Source: an uncultured Actinomyces sp. (GTDB lineage: Bacteria; Actinomycetota; Actinomycetes; Actinomycetales; Actinomycetaceae). From it: DNA of 32,244 bases. The stretch lies in contig CALHZX010000049.1 in the NCBI GenBank assembly GCA_938040725.1, forward strand, positions 1 through 32,244. The letters run 5' to 3'. A program made the translations under genes and the position numbers. The notes beneath the pieces are model-generated. The model saw nothing but the letters and a program-made list of their open reading frames with translations, was not told the DNA's origin and searched no databases. Each line of letters opens with the position of its first letter. The first letter of the stretch is position 1. This document shows positions 24,525-32,244 of the stretch, in pieces.

Positions 24525-25697
24525 GTGTCCGTTCGACTCTTTTCCGACTCCCACCTCTACCGCACCGGCTCCCTGAAGTGGACCGGCATCACGACCGCGA
24601 GCGGTGAACCGACAATCGGCGCGTGGGTGGCGGAAATGGACTTCGCCACGGCCCCCGAGGTGGCCGACGCGATGAAGGGCGCGATCGACGACGGCCTCCT
24701 CGGCTACCAGCCGACCTGGCTGGAGCCGCGCATCGCGGGCGCGACCGCCGAGTTCCAGAAGCGTCGCTTCGGCTGGGAGGTGGACGCCTCCCACGTGCGC
24801 CTCGTGGCCTCGGTCTTGCCCGCCCTCGAGGCGACCATTCAGCACCTGGTGTGTCCGGGCGCACCGATCATCGTGCCCACCCCCGCTTACATGCCTTTCC
24901 TGACGATCCCGGGCAAGTTCGACCACCCCGTCATCGAGGTTCCCTCGCTGCGGGGCACGCGCGCGCTCGGGCGCGGCTGGGCGCTCGACTTGGAGGGGAT
25001 CCGCGCCGGGCTCGAGGCCGGGGCCGGCCTCGTCATCCTGTGCAACCCGTGGAACCCGGTCGGCCGCGTCCTGCGTGAGGACGAGCTGCGTGCCCTGCAC
25101 GACGTCGTCTCCGAATACGACGCACTCGTGTTCTCCGACGAGATCCACTCCTCCCTCGTATTGGATGAGTCGATCCCCTTCGTTTCCTACGCGTCGCTCG
25201 GCCCCTCGTTCGCCTCCCACACGGTGACGGCGACCGCCGCGTCGAAGGGCTGGAACATCGCAGGGCTTCCCTCCGCGCAGGTGCTCCTGCCCGACGAGGC
25301 ACTGCGCGAGCGCTGGGACGTATTCGCCGCCGACGTGCGCCACGACGCCAACGTTATCGGCACGCTCGGCGCGATCGCCGCCTACGAGAGGGGCGAGGCC
25401 TGGCAGCGCGGGGTCAAGGACCTGATCCGCTCCAACGTGGACCTCGCCCAGCACGCTCTCGCGGATACACCGATCGACTTCGTGCGCCCTGAGGGCACAT
25501 ACCTGACCTGGTGGGGCTTCGAAGGCGTCGACCTGGGACCGCTCTCCCCCGCCGCTACGCTGCGCGAACGCGCCCACATCGCCGCCAACGAGGGCCGCAC
25601 CCTTGGCGCGGACTACGCCTCGTGGGCACGCATCAACCTGGCGTGCGCCCCCGACGTGGCCTCGCGGATCGTGGAACGAGTTCTCGGTCTGCTGTAA
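24525..25697 (+). CDS. PLP-dependent C-S lyase / aminotransferase, MalY/PatB type
   Basis: 390 residues, fold-type I PLP enzyme. N-terminal block TGSLKWTG...WVAEMDFATAPEV, typical of MalY/PatB cystathionine beta-lyases; cofactor contacts NPWNPVGRV (174-182) and SDEIHSSL (204-211); Schiff-base Lys241 in TAASKGWNIAG. Likely reaction: beta-elimination of cystathionine, cysteine or cysteine conjugates, giving pyruvate, ammonia and a thiol or H2S. In oral actinomycetes such enzymes are a plausible source of H2S. GTG 24525 has AGGAGG 5 nt upstream; the longer upstream frame crosses the promoter region and is not used. Confidence 0.92.
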   Translation: MSVRLFSDSHLYRTGSLKWTGITTASGEPTIGAWVAEMDFATAPEVADAMKGAIDDGLLGYQPTWLEPRIAGATAEFQKRRFGWEVDASHVRLVASVLPALEATIQHLVCPGAPIIVPTPAYMPFLTIPGKFDHPVIEVPSLRGTRALGRGWALDLEGIRAGLEAGAGLVILCNPWNPVGRVLREDELRALHDVVSEYDALVFSDEIHSSLVLDESIPFVSYASLGPSFASHTVTATAASKGWNIAGLPSAQVLLPDEALRERWDVFAADVRHDANVIGTLGAIAAYERGEAWQRGVKDLIRSNVDLAQHALADTPIDFVRPEGTYLTWWGFEGVDLGPLSPAATLRERAHIAANEGRTLGADYASWARINLACAPDVASRIVERVLGLL

Positions 25698-25713
25698 GCG
25701 CCTCCTACACGAA

Positions 25714-25765
25714 ACGAGGCCGTGGCCGGCAGCGGTGGTTATCCACCTCCCGGCCACGGCCTCGT
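25714..25765. terminator. Terminator between convergent C-S lyase and PNP genes
   Basis: 16-bp perfect inverted repeat ACGAGGCCGTGGCCGG / reverse complement, loop of 20, lying between convergent genes. No strong T tract. Confidence 0.6.
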
Positions 25766-25778
25766 CTGCTCTGCACGT

Positions 25779-26576
25779 TCAGGCTGTCAGGGCCGTCTCG
25801 ATGCCTGCGACCACAGTCTGGCGGGCGGCGGAGGCTGCCTCGACGACGGCGGTCGGATCCGTGGGCGCGTCGGCAAAGGACAGGTCGGAGACGACCGACA
25901 TGCCGGCGACGCGCACGCCCAGCGCGTGCAAGGTGATGGCCTCCATGACGGTCGACATGCCCACGCAGTCCACGCCCAGGCCCGCAAGGATACGGCTCTC
26001 GGTCATGGTCTGATACTCGGGGCCACGCAGGATCGCGTAAGTTCCCTCACGCTGGCAGACCCCGCGCAGCGCATCCGTCATCCGCGCATCCCAGACGGCC
26101 GACACATCCAGGAAGAGCGGCCCATCGAAGGGCGAAGCACCGCTGAGGTTCACGTGGTCGGTGATCGCCATGACGTCGCCCAGGTTCCAGGGCTTCAGGC
26201 ACCCGTTCGCGTTCGTGAGAACCGCGCGGCTGATCCCCGCCGCCACGGCACTGCGGACCAGAGCCGTGACGGGGCGGACGCCCAGTCCCTCGTAGAGGTG
26301 CGTGCGGCCCGTGGCCACGAGGACCACTCCCCAACGCGCCTCATAGGCGCGCAGCTCACCGCCGTGGCCGTCCGCGACCGGCGCGACCACGCTGGGAATC
26401 TCTCCCAGGGGAACGGACGCGACGGGTGCACCCCAGGCCTCGTCGAGAGCCTCGGCCAGGCCGGAGCCGAGGACAACGAGCGCGTCGGGGCATCCCGCAA
26501 GGGAGGTGAGTACCCGGGCGCCGGCCACGGCCTCGTCGTCAAGAAGAACGGCGGTGAAGCGCGGGTCGACGCTCAC
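25779..26576 (-). CDS. Purine nucleoside phosphorylase family, atypical base-binding residues
   Basis: 265 residues of the trimeric (low-mass) PNP family, which phosphorolyses nucleosides to base and ribose 1-phosphate. Phosphate and ribose motifs are kept: GSGLA (37-41), GRTHLYEG (90-97), TNANG (121-125), VGMSTVMEA (205-213). The two residues that read the purine in human PNP, Glu201 and Asn243, correspond by motif alignment to Gln189 (GPEYQT instead of GPxFET) and Asp231 (SVVSDLS instead of S-x-x-TNxA). This combination suggests preference for 6-aminopurine nucleosides such as adenosine. GTG 26576 overlaps the permease stop (GTGA), so uptake and cleavage are coupled. Confidence 0.9.
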   Translation of the reverse strand: MSVDPRFTAVLLDDEAVAGARVLTSLAGCPDALVVLGSGLAEALDEAWGAPVASVPLGEIPSVVAPVADGHGGELRAYEARWGVVLVATGRTHLYEGLGVRPVTALVRSAVAAGISRAVLTNANGCLKPWNLGDVMAITDHVNLSGASPFDGPLFLDVSAVWDARMTDALRGVCQREGTYAILRGPEYQTMTESRILAGLGVDCVGMSTVMEAITLHALGVRVAGMSVVSDLSFADAPTDPTAVVEAASAARQTVVAGIETALTA

Positions 26577-28057
26577 TGTGCGTCCTCGTCCGCGCCCTGC
26601 GCGTAGGTGCGCGAAGCCAGCTTCTCCTGCTCGCGCACGCGGCCCGCGCTGGTCGCCCAGTAGCCGACGAAGCCAACGACCATCGCCAGGAGGATGCCGA
26701 TGTTGGCGCCCGCCCAGTCACCCTCGCGCCCGCCCAGGGGGCCGAGGAGGTAGCCCTGCCAGGACAGCCAGGAGGCGCTCGCGTTGACGACGAGACCCCA
26801 GCCCACCAGCGAGCCGACGATCAGGGAAGCCACAGCACCCCAGTTCACCGAGCCGTAGCGGCCCGAGGGGGTGAAGAGCGAAGGCTCGTCGTAGTCCTTG
26901 CGGCGCAGCGCTATGTCCGCCAGCATGACGCCACCCCACGCAGCGATGACGACACCCAGGGTCGTGAGGAACGCCGTGAAGGGAGTCAGGAAGGAGTCCG
27001 CGAAGAACACGACGACAATCGTGCCGACCGTCATGATCGTCCCGTCAATCGCGGTGGCGACCGGGCGCGAAACGGGCACGCCTATGGCCAGCAGCGACAG
27101 GCCCGAGGAGTAGATGTCCATGACGATGCCACCGATGAGGCCCAGGATCGCGACTAGCGCGAAGGGGATGAGGAACCAGGTGGGCAGCAGCGTGGTGAGC
27201 GCGCCGATCGGGTCGCCGCCGATGGCCTCGGAGAGAGACTCATCGGCCGAGCCGACCAGGAGGATGCCGAAGAATACCAGGATGACCGTGGGCAGCGCCG
27301 CGCCCACCGTCGTCCAGCCGACCACGCCCCGCGTCGAGGCAGCGCGCGGCAGGTAACGCGAGTAGTCCGCAGCCGCATTAATCCAGCCGAAGCCGAAGCC
27401 CACGAGGAGCATGCAGCCCGCGCCGAGGACCGCGGTCAGGGGCGCCGAGGGGCGCGAGGAGAGGACCGCGAAGTCGATCGTCGGAGCGACCAAAACCAGG
27501 TAAATGATCGTCAGGGCCGCGGTGGCCCAGGTGATCCACGTCTGGACCTTCATGATCGCCTCGAAACCGAGGATGCCCGAACCTGCCGCCAGGACGACGA
27601 CGAGGATCAGCGCGATGATCTGTGCGACGACGTGGTTCGTGAAGCCGAGCGCCCCCATGACGGTGGCCGTGGCCTGGACGGCCATGATCGCCAGGAAGGT
27701 CTCCCAGCCCACCGTCAGGATCCACGAGATCGCCGCCGACACGCGGTTGCCGTTGAAGCCGAAGGCCGCGCGCGACAGGACTAGCGTCGGGGCGGAGCCG
27801 CGCTTACCGGCGATCGCGATGAGGCCGCAGACCAGGAAGGACAGGGCCACGCCCACGACGGACACGACGACCGCCTGGGCGAGGGAGAGGCCGAAGCCGA
27901 GGACCCACGAGCCCCACGAGATGCCCAGGACCGAAATGTTCGCTGCGAACCACGGCATGAACAGGTCAGAGGGTTTTCCCTTGCGATCGGATTCAGGAAT
28001 GACGTCCAGGCCGACCATTTCGACGGCCAGCGCGCCCGCTGACTGGGGTTCGCTCAC
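26573..28057 (-). CDS. NCS1-family nucleobase permease (CodB-like)
   Basis: 494 residues with about twelve transmembrane helices. NCS1 signature residues near the start (PWFAANISVLGISWGSWVLG, about 35-54) and the TM6 stretch GFGFGWINAAADYSRYLPR (about 218-236) identify a purine/cytosine-type proton or sodium symporter. GTG 28057 has AGGAG 6 nt upstream. It forms an operon with the PNP gene downstream (4-nt overlap), so a purine or purine nucleoside is the likely cargo. Exact specificity unknown. Confidence 0.92.
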   Translation of the reverse strand: MSEPQSAGALAVEMVGLDVIPESDRKGKPSDLFMPWFAANISVLGISWGSWVLGFGLSLAQAVVVSVVGVALSFLVCGLIAIAGKRGSAPTLVLSRAAFGFNGNRVSAAISWILTVGWETFLAIMAVQATATVMGALGFTNHVVAQIIALILVVVLAAGSGILGFEAIMKVQTWITWATAALTIIYLVLVAPTIDFAVLSSRPSAPLTAVLGAGCMLLVGFGFGWINAAADYSRYLPRAASTRGVVGWTTVGAALPTVILVFFGILLVGSADESLSEAIGGDPIGALTTLLPTWFLIPFALVAILGLIGGIVMDIYSSGLSLLAIGVPVSRPVATAIDGTIMTVGTIVVVFFADSFLTPFTAFLTTLGVVIAAWGGVMLADIALRRKDYDEPSLFTPSGRYGSVNWGAVASLIVGSLVGWGLVVNASASWLSWQGYLLGPLGGREGDWAGANIGILLAMVVGFVGYWATSAGRVREQEKLASRTYAQGADEDAQ

Positions 28058-28121
28058 GGTGTGCTCCTATGCGACGGAGATATTGTCAGAACGACGTAAT
28101 CCTATCACACAGGTCATACTT

Positions 28122-28889
28122 TCAGGCGCGGACGACGGGATTCGTCAGGCTTCCAATGCCCTCGATCTCGATCTCCACGCGGTCGCCAGCCTGAACGACC
28201 TGCGCACCCGCGGGCGCGCCCGTGGCGATCACGTCGCCGGGCAGCAGCGTCATCTGGTGAGACACGTAGGACACCAGCTCGAAGGGGTCCCAGATCATGT
28301 GCGCGGTCGAGCTGTCCTGAGCGATCTCTCCGTTCAGGTAGGAGCGGATCGTCAGGTTCGTGACGTCAAGGGTAGGGTCGACCGTGATCCACGGTCCCAG
28401 CGGGCACGCCGAGTCGAAAGACTTGCCGCGCGACCAGGGGCCGCCCGTCATCGCGTCGCGGGCGGTGGCGTCGTTGGCGATCGTGTAGCCGAGGATCATC
28501 TGCGGCGCGTCCTCGACGCTCACGTCCTTCGCCAGGGACTTGATGACGATCGCCAGCTCGCCCTCGAAGGCCACCTTGTTCGACCAGGCGGGGATCGCGA
28601 TCGGATCGTCGGGGCCCACGACCGAGGTGTTGGCCTTCAGGAAGATCGGGGGCTCGGGGCGCTCATCCGCCGGGATCGGGGTGTCCGAGTAGTTATCGCC
28701 GATGCCCACGACCTTCGAACGCGGGATCACCGGGGAGAGCAGGCGGACCTCGTCCAGCTCGTAGATCTGGCCGGAGGGTTCCACGGGCGAGAACAGCGGG
28801 TCGCCCTTGAGCCCCACGATCCTTGTCGAACCCTCCTCGAGGGCGCCGTACACCGGGTTCGTACCATCGGAAAAACGTGCGATTCTCAT
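28122..28889 (-). CDS. Fumarylacetoacetate hydrolase family protein
   Basis: 255 residues with a FAH C-terminal domain. Metal ligands are Glu109 and Glu111 (VAFEGELAIVI) and Asp140 (ANDATARD). The block GKSFDSACPLGPW and the end LLPGDVIATGAPAG are diagnostic. Such proteins hydrolyse or decarboxylate acylpyruvates/oxaloacetate-like 2-oxo acids. In many actinobacteria a homologue lies close to gltX, here about 4 kb away. ATG 28889 has a weak ribosome site. Substrate unknown. Confidence 0.92.
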   Translation of the reverse strand: MRIARFSDGTNPVYGALEEGSTRIVGLKGDPLFSPVEPSGQIYELDEVRLLSPVIPRSKVVGIGDNYSDTPIPADERPEPPIFLKANTSVVGPDDPIAIPAWSNKVAFEGELAIVIKSLAKDVSVEDAPQMILGYTIANDATARDAMTGGPWSRGKSFDSACPLGPWITVDPTLDVTNLTIRSYLNGEIAQDSSTAHMIWDPFELVSYVSHQMTLLPGDVIATGAPAGAQVVQAGDRVEIEIEGIGSLTNPVVRA

Positions 28890-28947
28890 GCCGGTAGCCT
28901 AACGCAGGCTCGCGAGCGTTGCGCCAAGCAGCGCCGACAGACACGAC

Positions 28948-28985
28948 GCCGGGTGCGCGGCACGAGATGTGACGGCGCACCCGGC
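28948..28985 (-). terminator. Stem-loop downstream of the alanine symporter gene
   Basis: 11-bp perfect stem GCCGGGTGCGC/GCGCACCCGGC, loop of 16, 3' of the minus-strand symporter gene. No T tract. Confidence 0.45.
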
Positions 28986-29002
28986 AAGGTGGTCAGCGGG
29001 AA

Positions 29003-30487
29003 TTACTTCTTCTTGTGCTTGGGGCGCTTCCAGACACTGCCGGGAACGTCACCGGGCAGGAGCGGGTTCTTCTCGCCCACGAAGACGGGTTCCTCGATGC
29101 CGCCTCGACGCTGAGTCTCGTAGTCGCGCAGCGCGCCGAGCACCCAGCGGGCCAGGAAGACCAGGGCGACCAGGTTCGTGATCGTCATGACCGCCATCGC
29201 GATATCGACGGCGTTCCACACGACGTCCAGGGTCAGCAGCGCGCCGATCGTCGCCGAGGCCACGCACACGACGCGCACGGTCCACGTCGCCAAGCGGGCA
29301 TCACCGAAGACGAACGACATGTTCGTGTCGGAGTAGACGTAGGCGGCGATGATCGAGGAGTAGGCCAGGACGAAGATGAGGATCGCCATGGGGACGATCG
29401 TCCACGCGCCAAGCTCGTGGGCCACGGCCAGGGTCGTCAGGTTGGAGGGGTTCACGTCCGCACTGCCCCACACTTTCTCGCCTGCGATGAGGATGACAAA
29501 GGCGGTCGCCGTGCACACCACGATGGTGTCGATGAAGACGCCCAGGGACTGGATGAGGCCCTGACGCACCGGGTGGGACACGGTCGCGGTCGCCGCAGCG
29601 TTGGGAGCGGTGCCCTGCCCGGCCTCGTTGGAGAAGAGACCGCGCTTGGTACCGTTGATCATCGCGGCGATGATGCCGCCGCCCAGGCCGCCGACGGTCG
29701 CGTCCACGGAGAAGGCGGAGGTGAAGATCTGCCCCAGCACGGCGCCGAACTGCGTGATGTTCATGAGGCAGACGATGGCAACCATAATGACGTAGACGGT
29801 CGCCATGATCGGGGCCATCCACTCGGTGACGCGGGCGACCGTGCGGATGCCGCCGAAGATGACCATCGCGGAGAAGACGAAAATGAGGCCTGCGACCGTG
29901 AGCTGCGCGGCCGAGAAGCCACCCGCGCCGGGCAGGGGCTGCTTGGCTGCCTCACCGAAGGCGCTCGTGAGCGTGCCCGCAATCGCGTTGGATTGCACGG
30001 AAGTGATGACGACACCGCAGGTCACGACGGTGATGACGGCGAAGACGTTGGCCAGGACGCGGTTCTTCATGCCGCGCTTGATGTAGTAGGCGGGGCCACC
30101 GCGGAAGGAACCATCGGAGTGCTTGACCTTGAAGATCTGGGCCAGCGTCGCCTCGAAGAACGCGGTCGCCATGCCGACCAGGGCCACGACCCACATCCAG
30201 AAGATCGCGCCTGGGCCGCCAAACATGAGCGCCGCGGCCACGCCGAACACGTTGCCGATACCCACGCGCGCGGCCAGCGAGATCGCGAAGGCCTGGAAGG
30301 AGGAGATGCCGCCGTCGGCTCCCTTGCGCGAGCCGAGAACTGTGCGCACCATCTCCGGGAAGAGGCGCAGCTGCACGCCGCGGGAGAGAACCGTGAGGAC
30401 GAGTCCCACGCCGATCAGGATAAAGATCGTCAGGTGCATCGTGATCCAGTCAGCGATCTGCTGCTCGATCTGGGCAATGAGTTCCAC
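29003..30487 (-). CDS. Sodium:alanine symporter, AGCS family
   Basis: 494 residues with about ten to eleven membrane segments. Family blocks: FQAFAISLAARVGIGNVFGVA near the N-terminus, GPGAIFWMWVVALVGMATAF, and FSNEAGQGTAPNAAATA in the middle, which carries the AGCS signature. It imports alanine or glycine with sodium. GTG 30487 is chosen because GGGAGG lies 5 nt upstream and the product then starts with the usual short amphipathic N-terminus; the frame is open further upstream but reads as Arg/Pro-rich shadow. The C-terminus ends KRPKHKKK, a basic cytoplasmic tail. Confidence 0.95.
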   Translation of the reverse strand: MELIAQIEQQIADWITMHLTIFILIGVGLVLTVLSRGVQLRLFPEMVRTVLGSRKGADGGISSFQAFAISLAARVGIGNVFGVAAALMFGGPGAIFWMWVVALVGMATAFFEATLAQIFKVKHSDGSFRGGPAYYIKRGMKNRVLANVFAVITVVTCGVVITSVQSNAIAGTLTSAFGEAAKQPLPGAGGFSAAQLTVAGLIFVFSAMVIFGGIRTVARVTEWMAPIMATVYVIMVAIVCLMNITQFGAVLGQIFTSAFSVDATVGGLGGGIIAAMINGTKRGLFSNEAGQGTAPNAAATATVSHPVRQGLIQSLGVFIDTIVVCTATAFVILIAGEKVWGSADVNPSNLTTLAVAHELGAWTIVPMAILIFVLAYSSIIAAYVYSDTNMSFVFGDARLATWTVRVVCVASATIGALLTLDVVWNAVDIAMAVMTITNLVALVFLARWVLGALRDYETQRRGGIEEPVFVGEKNPLLPGDVPGSVWKRPKHKKK

Positions 30488-30740
30488 AGGAGCCTCCCGG
30501 GGTGTCAATGGGCGAGGCCGTGGATGGGTCGCGGGGCCTCGCGCGCTTCGCGGGCCGAACCCGCGCGTTGTCATGGGACACGTTCATCTTGCCACAGGCC
30601 TTCCCGACCGGCAGTCGAGTCTCGCCACGCGCACGGGCTCACTGTTTCCGGATGGGGTACCCCGGCCTCGTCGATGAGCTGCGGGAAGGGACCGGCGGCG
30701 CGAGGACGCAGACGTGGGTGCACTCTGGGACAATGGGAGC

Positions 30741-32244
30741 ATGAGCGCGACTTTGAACGAGATCTTGGACGACCTGGAGGACGAGGGCCGTCTGGGCGAC
30801 GACGACGCCCTGTACGAGGCCTTCGTGTCCTGGGCCGAGAGTACCGGGCGTCCGCTCTACCCGCATCAGGAGGAGGCCCTGGTCGAGATCCTGGCGGGCA
30901 ACCACGTGATCGCTGCGACCCCCACGGGGTCGGGAAAGTCGATGATCGCGCTCGCCGCGCACTTCACGTCGATGGCACACGGGGGTCGATCCTACTACAC
31001 GGCTCCCCTGAAGGCCCTGGTGTCAGAGAAGTTCTTTGATCTCGTGTCCCTGTTCGGCGCGGACAACGTCGGGATGGTGACCGGCGACGTATCCCTCAAC
31101 GCCGACGCGCCCATCATCTGCTGCACGGCTGAGATCCTGGCGAATCAGTCGCTACGCGAGGGGCCCACGCTGGACGCGGACATGATCGTCATGGACGAGT
31201 TCCACTTCTATGGGGACCGTCAGCGCGGGTGGGCGTGGCAGGTGCCGCTCCTGGAGCTGAGGGCCCCACAGGTGGTCGCGATGAGCGCGACGCTGGGCGA
31301 CACGACGCGTTTCGAGCGTGCGTGGAAGGAGCGCACCGGGCGCGACGTGTCCCTTATCGACGATGCAGAGCGCCCCGTGCCCCTCGAATTCGAGTACGTC
31401 GTGGACCGCCTGCCCGATACGGTGGAGCGGCTGCTGGGCGAGGGCCGCTGGCCGGTCTACGTTGTGCATTTCTCCCAGCGTGACGCGGTGGCGACCGCGC
31501 AGTCCTTTGACCGTTCCTCGCTGATTTCGCCCGAGCAGAAGAAGGCGATCACCGCGCAGCTGGCGGGTGTGTCGTTTACGAAGGGCTTCGGGCAGACCCT
31601 CAAGTCGCTGCTCGCGCAGGGCATTGGCGTGCACCACGCGGGCATGCTGCCTCGCTACCGTCGCCTCGTCGAGCGCCTCACCCAGGCGGGCCTGCTGCCG
31701 ATCGTGTGCGGCACGGACACCTTGGGCGTGGGCATCAACGTGCCGATTCGCACGGTGCTGATGACGTCGCTCGTGAAGTACGACGGTCGGCGCATGCGCC
31801 ACGTAAGCGCGCGCGAGTTCCACCAGATCGCGGGCCGCGCGGGCCGCGCCGGCTTCGACACGGTCGGTTTCGTGCGAGTCCTGGCCCCCGAGCACGAGGT
31901 CGACGCCGCCCGTGAGCGCGCACGCCTGAGCGCCGCGCAGGAGGCTGCCCGCGACGCCCGCGAGGCCAAGCGCGCCGCCAAGAAGTCCGCGAAGAAGCGC
32001 AAGGGTCCGGGCGAGGGCGAGATCTCGTGGACGCGCTCGACGTTCGAGCGCCTCGTGGACGCGGCCCCCGAGCAGCTCACCAGCCGCTTCGAGATGACAC
32101 ACGCGATGGTCCTCAACGTACTGGCAGGGGCTCCTGCGGCCGGGCGTGACCCGGGCGAACATCTCGTGTGGCTGGCGCGCAACAACGACGATCCGCCCAC
32201 GGATCGCAACCCGCACCTGCGCCGCCTGGGTGAGATCTACACGT
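30741..32244 (+). CDS. DEAD/DEAH-box helicase, Ski2-like (DUF3516 type), 3' end beyond window
   Basis: First 501 codons of a superfamily 2 helicase; the frame is open to the last base. Motif I ATPTGSGKS (59-67), motif II MDEFH (151-155), motif III MSATL (181-185), then the second RecA domain with HHAGMLPRYRRLVE, GTDTLGVGINVP and the motif VI block QIAGRAGRAG. A Lys/Arg-rich insertion (AKRAAKKSAKKRKG) follows. The pattern is that of actinobacterial Ski2-like RNA helicases with a C-terminal DUF3516 region. ATG 30741 has GGGAG immediately upstream, unusually close. It is divergent from the symporter gene, with about 250 bp between them. Confidence 0.93.
   Translation, partial: MSATLNEILDDLEDEGRLGDDDALYEAFVSWAESTGRPLYPHQEEALVEILAGNHVIAATPTGSGKSMIALAAHFTSMAHGGRSYYTAPLKALVSEKFFDLVSLFGADNVGMVTGDVSLNADAPIICCTAEILANQSLREGPTLDADMIVMDEFHFYGDRQRGWAWQVPLLELRAPQVVAMSATLGDTTRFERAWKERTGRDVSLIDDAERPVPLEFEYVVDRLPDTVERLLGEGRWPVYVVHFSQRDAVATAQSFDRSSLISPEQKKAITAQLAGVSFTKGFGQTLKSLLAQGIGVHHAGMLPRYRRLVERLTQAGLLPIVCGTDTLGVGINVPIRTVLMTSLVKYDGRRMRHVSAREFHQIAGRAGRAGFDTVGFVRVLAPEHEVDAARERARLSAAQEAARDAREAKRAAKKSAKKRKGPGEGEISWTRSTFERLVDAAPEQLTSRFEMTHAMVLNVLAGAPAAGRDPGEHLVWLARNNDDPPTDRNPHLRRLGEIYT

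Noticed and set aside
29015..31039. Plus-strand ORF of about 670 codons opposite the alanine symporter
   Set aside because: His/Asp/Arg-rich mirror translation of membrane helices. It also overlaps the helicase gene in a different frame.

Overview
The window is chromosomal DNA of a high-GC actinobacterium. Trigger factor, a non-discriminating-type GluRS, a leuCD pair beside a divergent IclR regulator (the LtbR/NdgR arrangement), a DUF3516-type helicase and a pullulanase carrying wall-binding repeats together suggest Actinomycetaceae, most like Schaalia/Actinomyces of the human mouth. The genus is inferred from gene content, not from a search.

Layout. (1) 1-1961: the 5' part of tig, a small conserved-looking ORF, tRNA-Pro(TGG) and tRNA-Gly(TCC) with its terminator. 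(2) About 1962-7190: a visibly AT-richer accessory island flanked by a 71-bp direct repeat made of the 3' end and terminator of tRNA-Gly. It carries one compact minus-strand operon: a 49-residue Cys/Ser/Thr-rich precursor peptide with a VAPGG-CC junction, a protein of unknown family, an ABC ATPase, an ABC-2 permease, a YcaO cyclodehydratase ending in PLPYP, and a small membrane protein. This looks like a streptolysin-S-type linear azol(in)e peptide (LAP/TOMM) cluster. (3) 7275-18080: housekeeping genes: Zn alcohol dehydrogenase, tRNA-His, an ATP-grasp enzyme, ddl, gpsA, plsC-type acyltransferase, a diacylglycerol-kinase-family enzyme, murA, leuDC and the divergent ltbR-like regulator. (4) 18162-22250: a large secreted pullulanase with C-terminal cell-wall-binding repeats. 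(5) 22411-24379: tRNA-Glu x2, tRNA-Gln and gltX. (6) 24525-32244: a MalY/PatB-type C-S lyase, a PNP-family phosphorylase coupled to an NCS1 permease, an FAH-family hydrolase, an alanine/sodium symporter, and the start of a Ski2-like helicase running off the right edge.

How the genes fit together. In the island every junction is translationally coupled (ATGA or GTGA overlaps, or a Shine-Dalgarno built on the preceding stop), so peptide, modification enzyme and exporter should be made together. The YcaO would cyclise Cys/Ser/Thr of the peptide and the ABC pair would export it. No SagB-type oxidase, SagC/E1-like partner, leader protease or integrase is visible in the island. The 163-residue unknown protein sits where a partner protein would be expected.

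The most interesting items are the SagA-like precursor with its minimal cluster, the tRNA-Gly island with an extra 145-bp repeat suggesting repeated integration, and a PNP whose two base-recognition positions read Gln and Asp instead of Glu and Asn, which suggests 6-aminopurine specificity.
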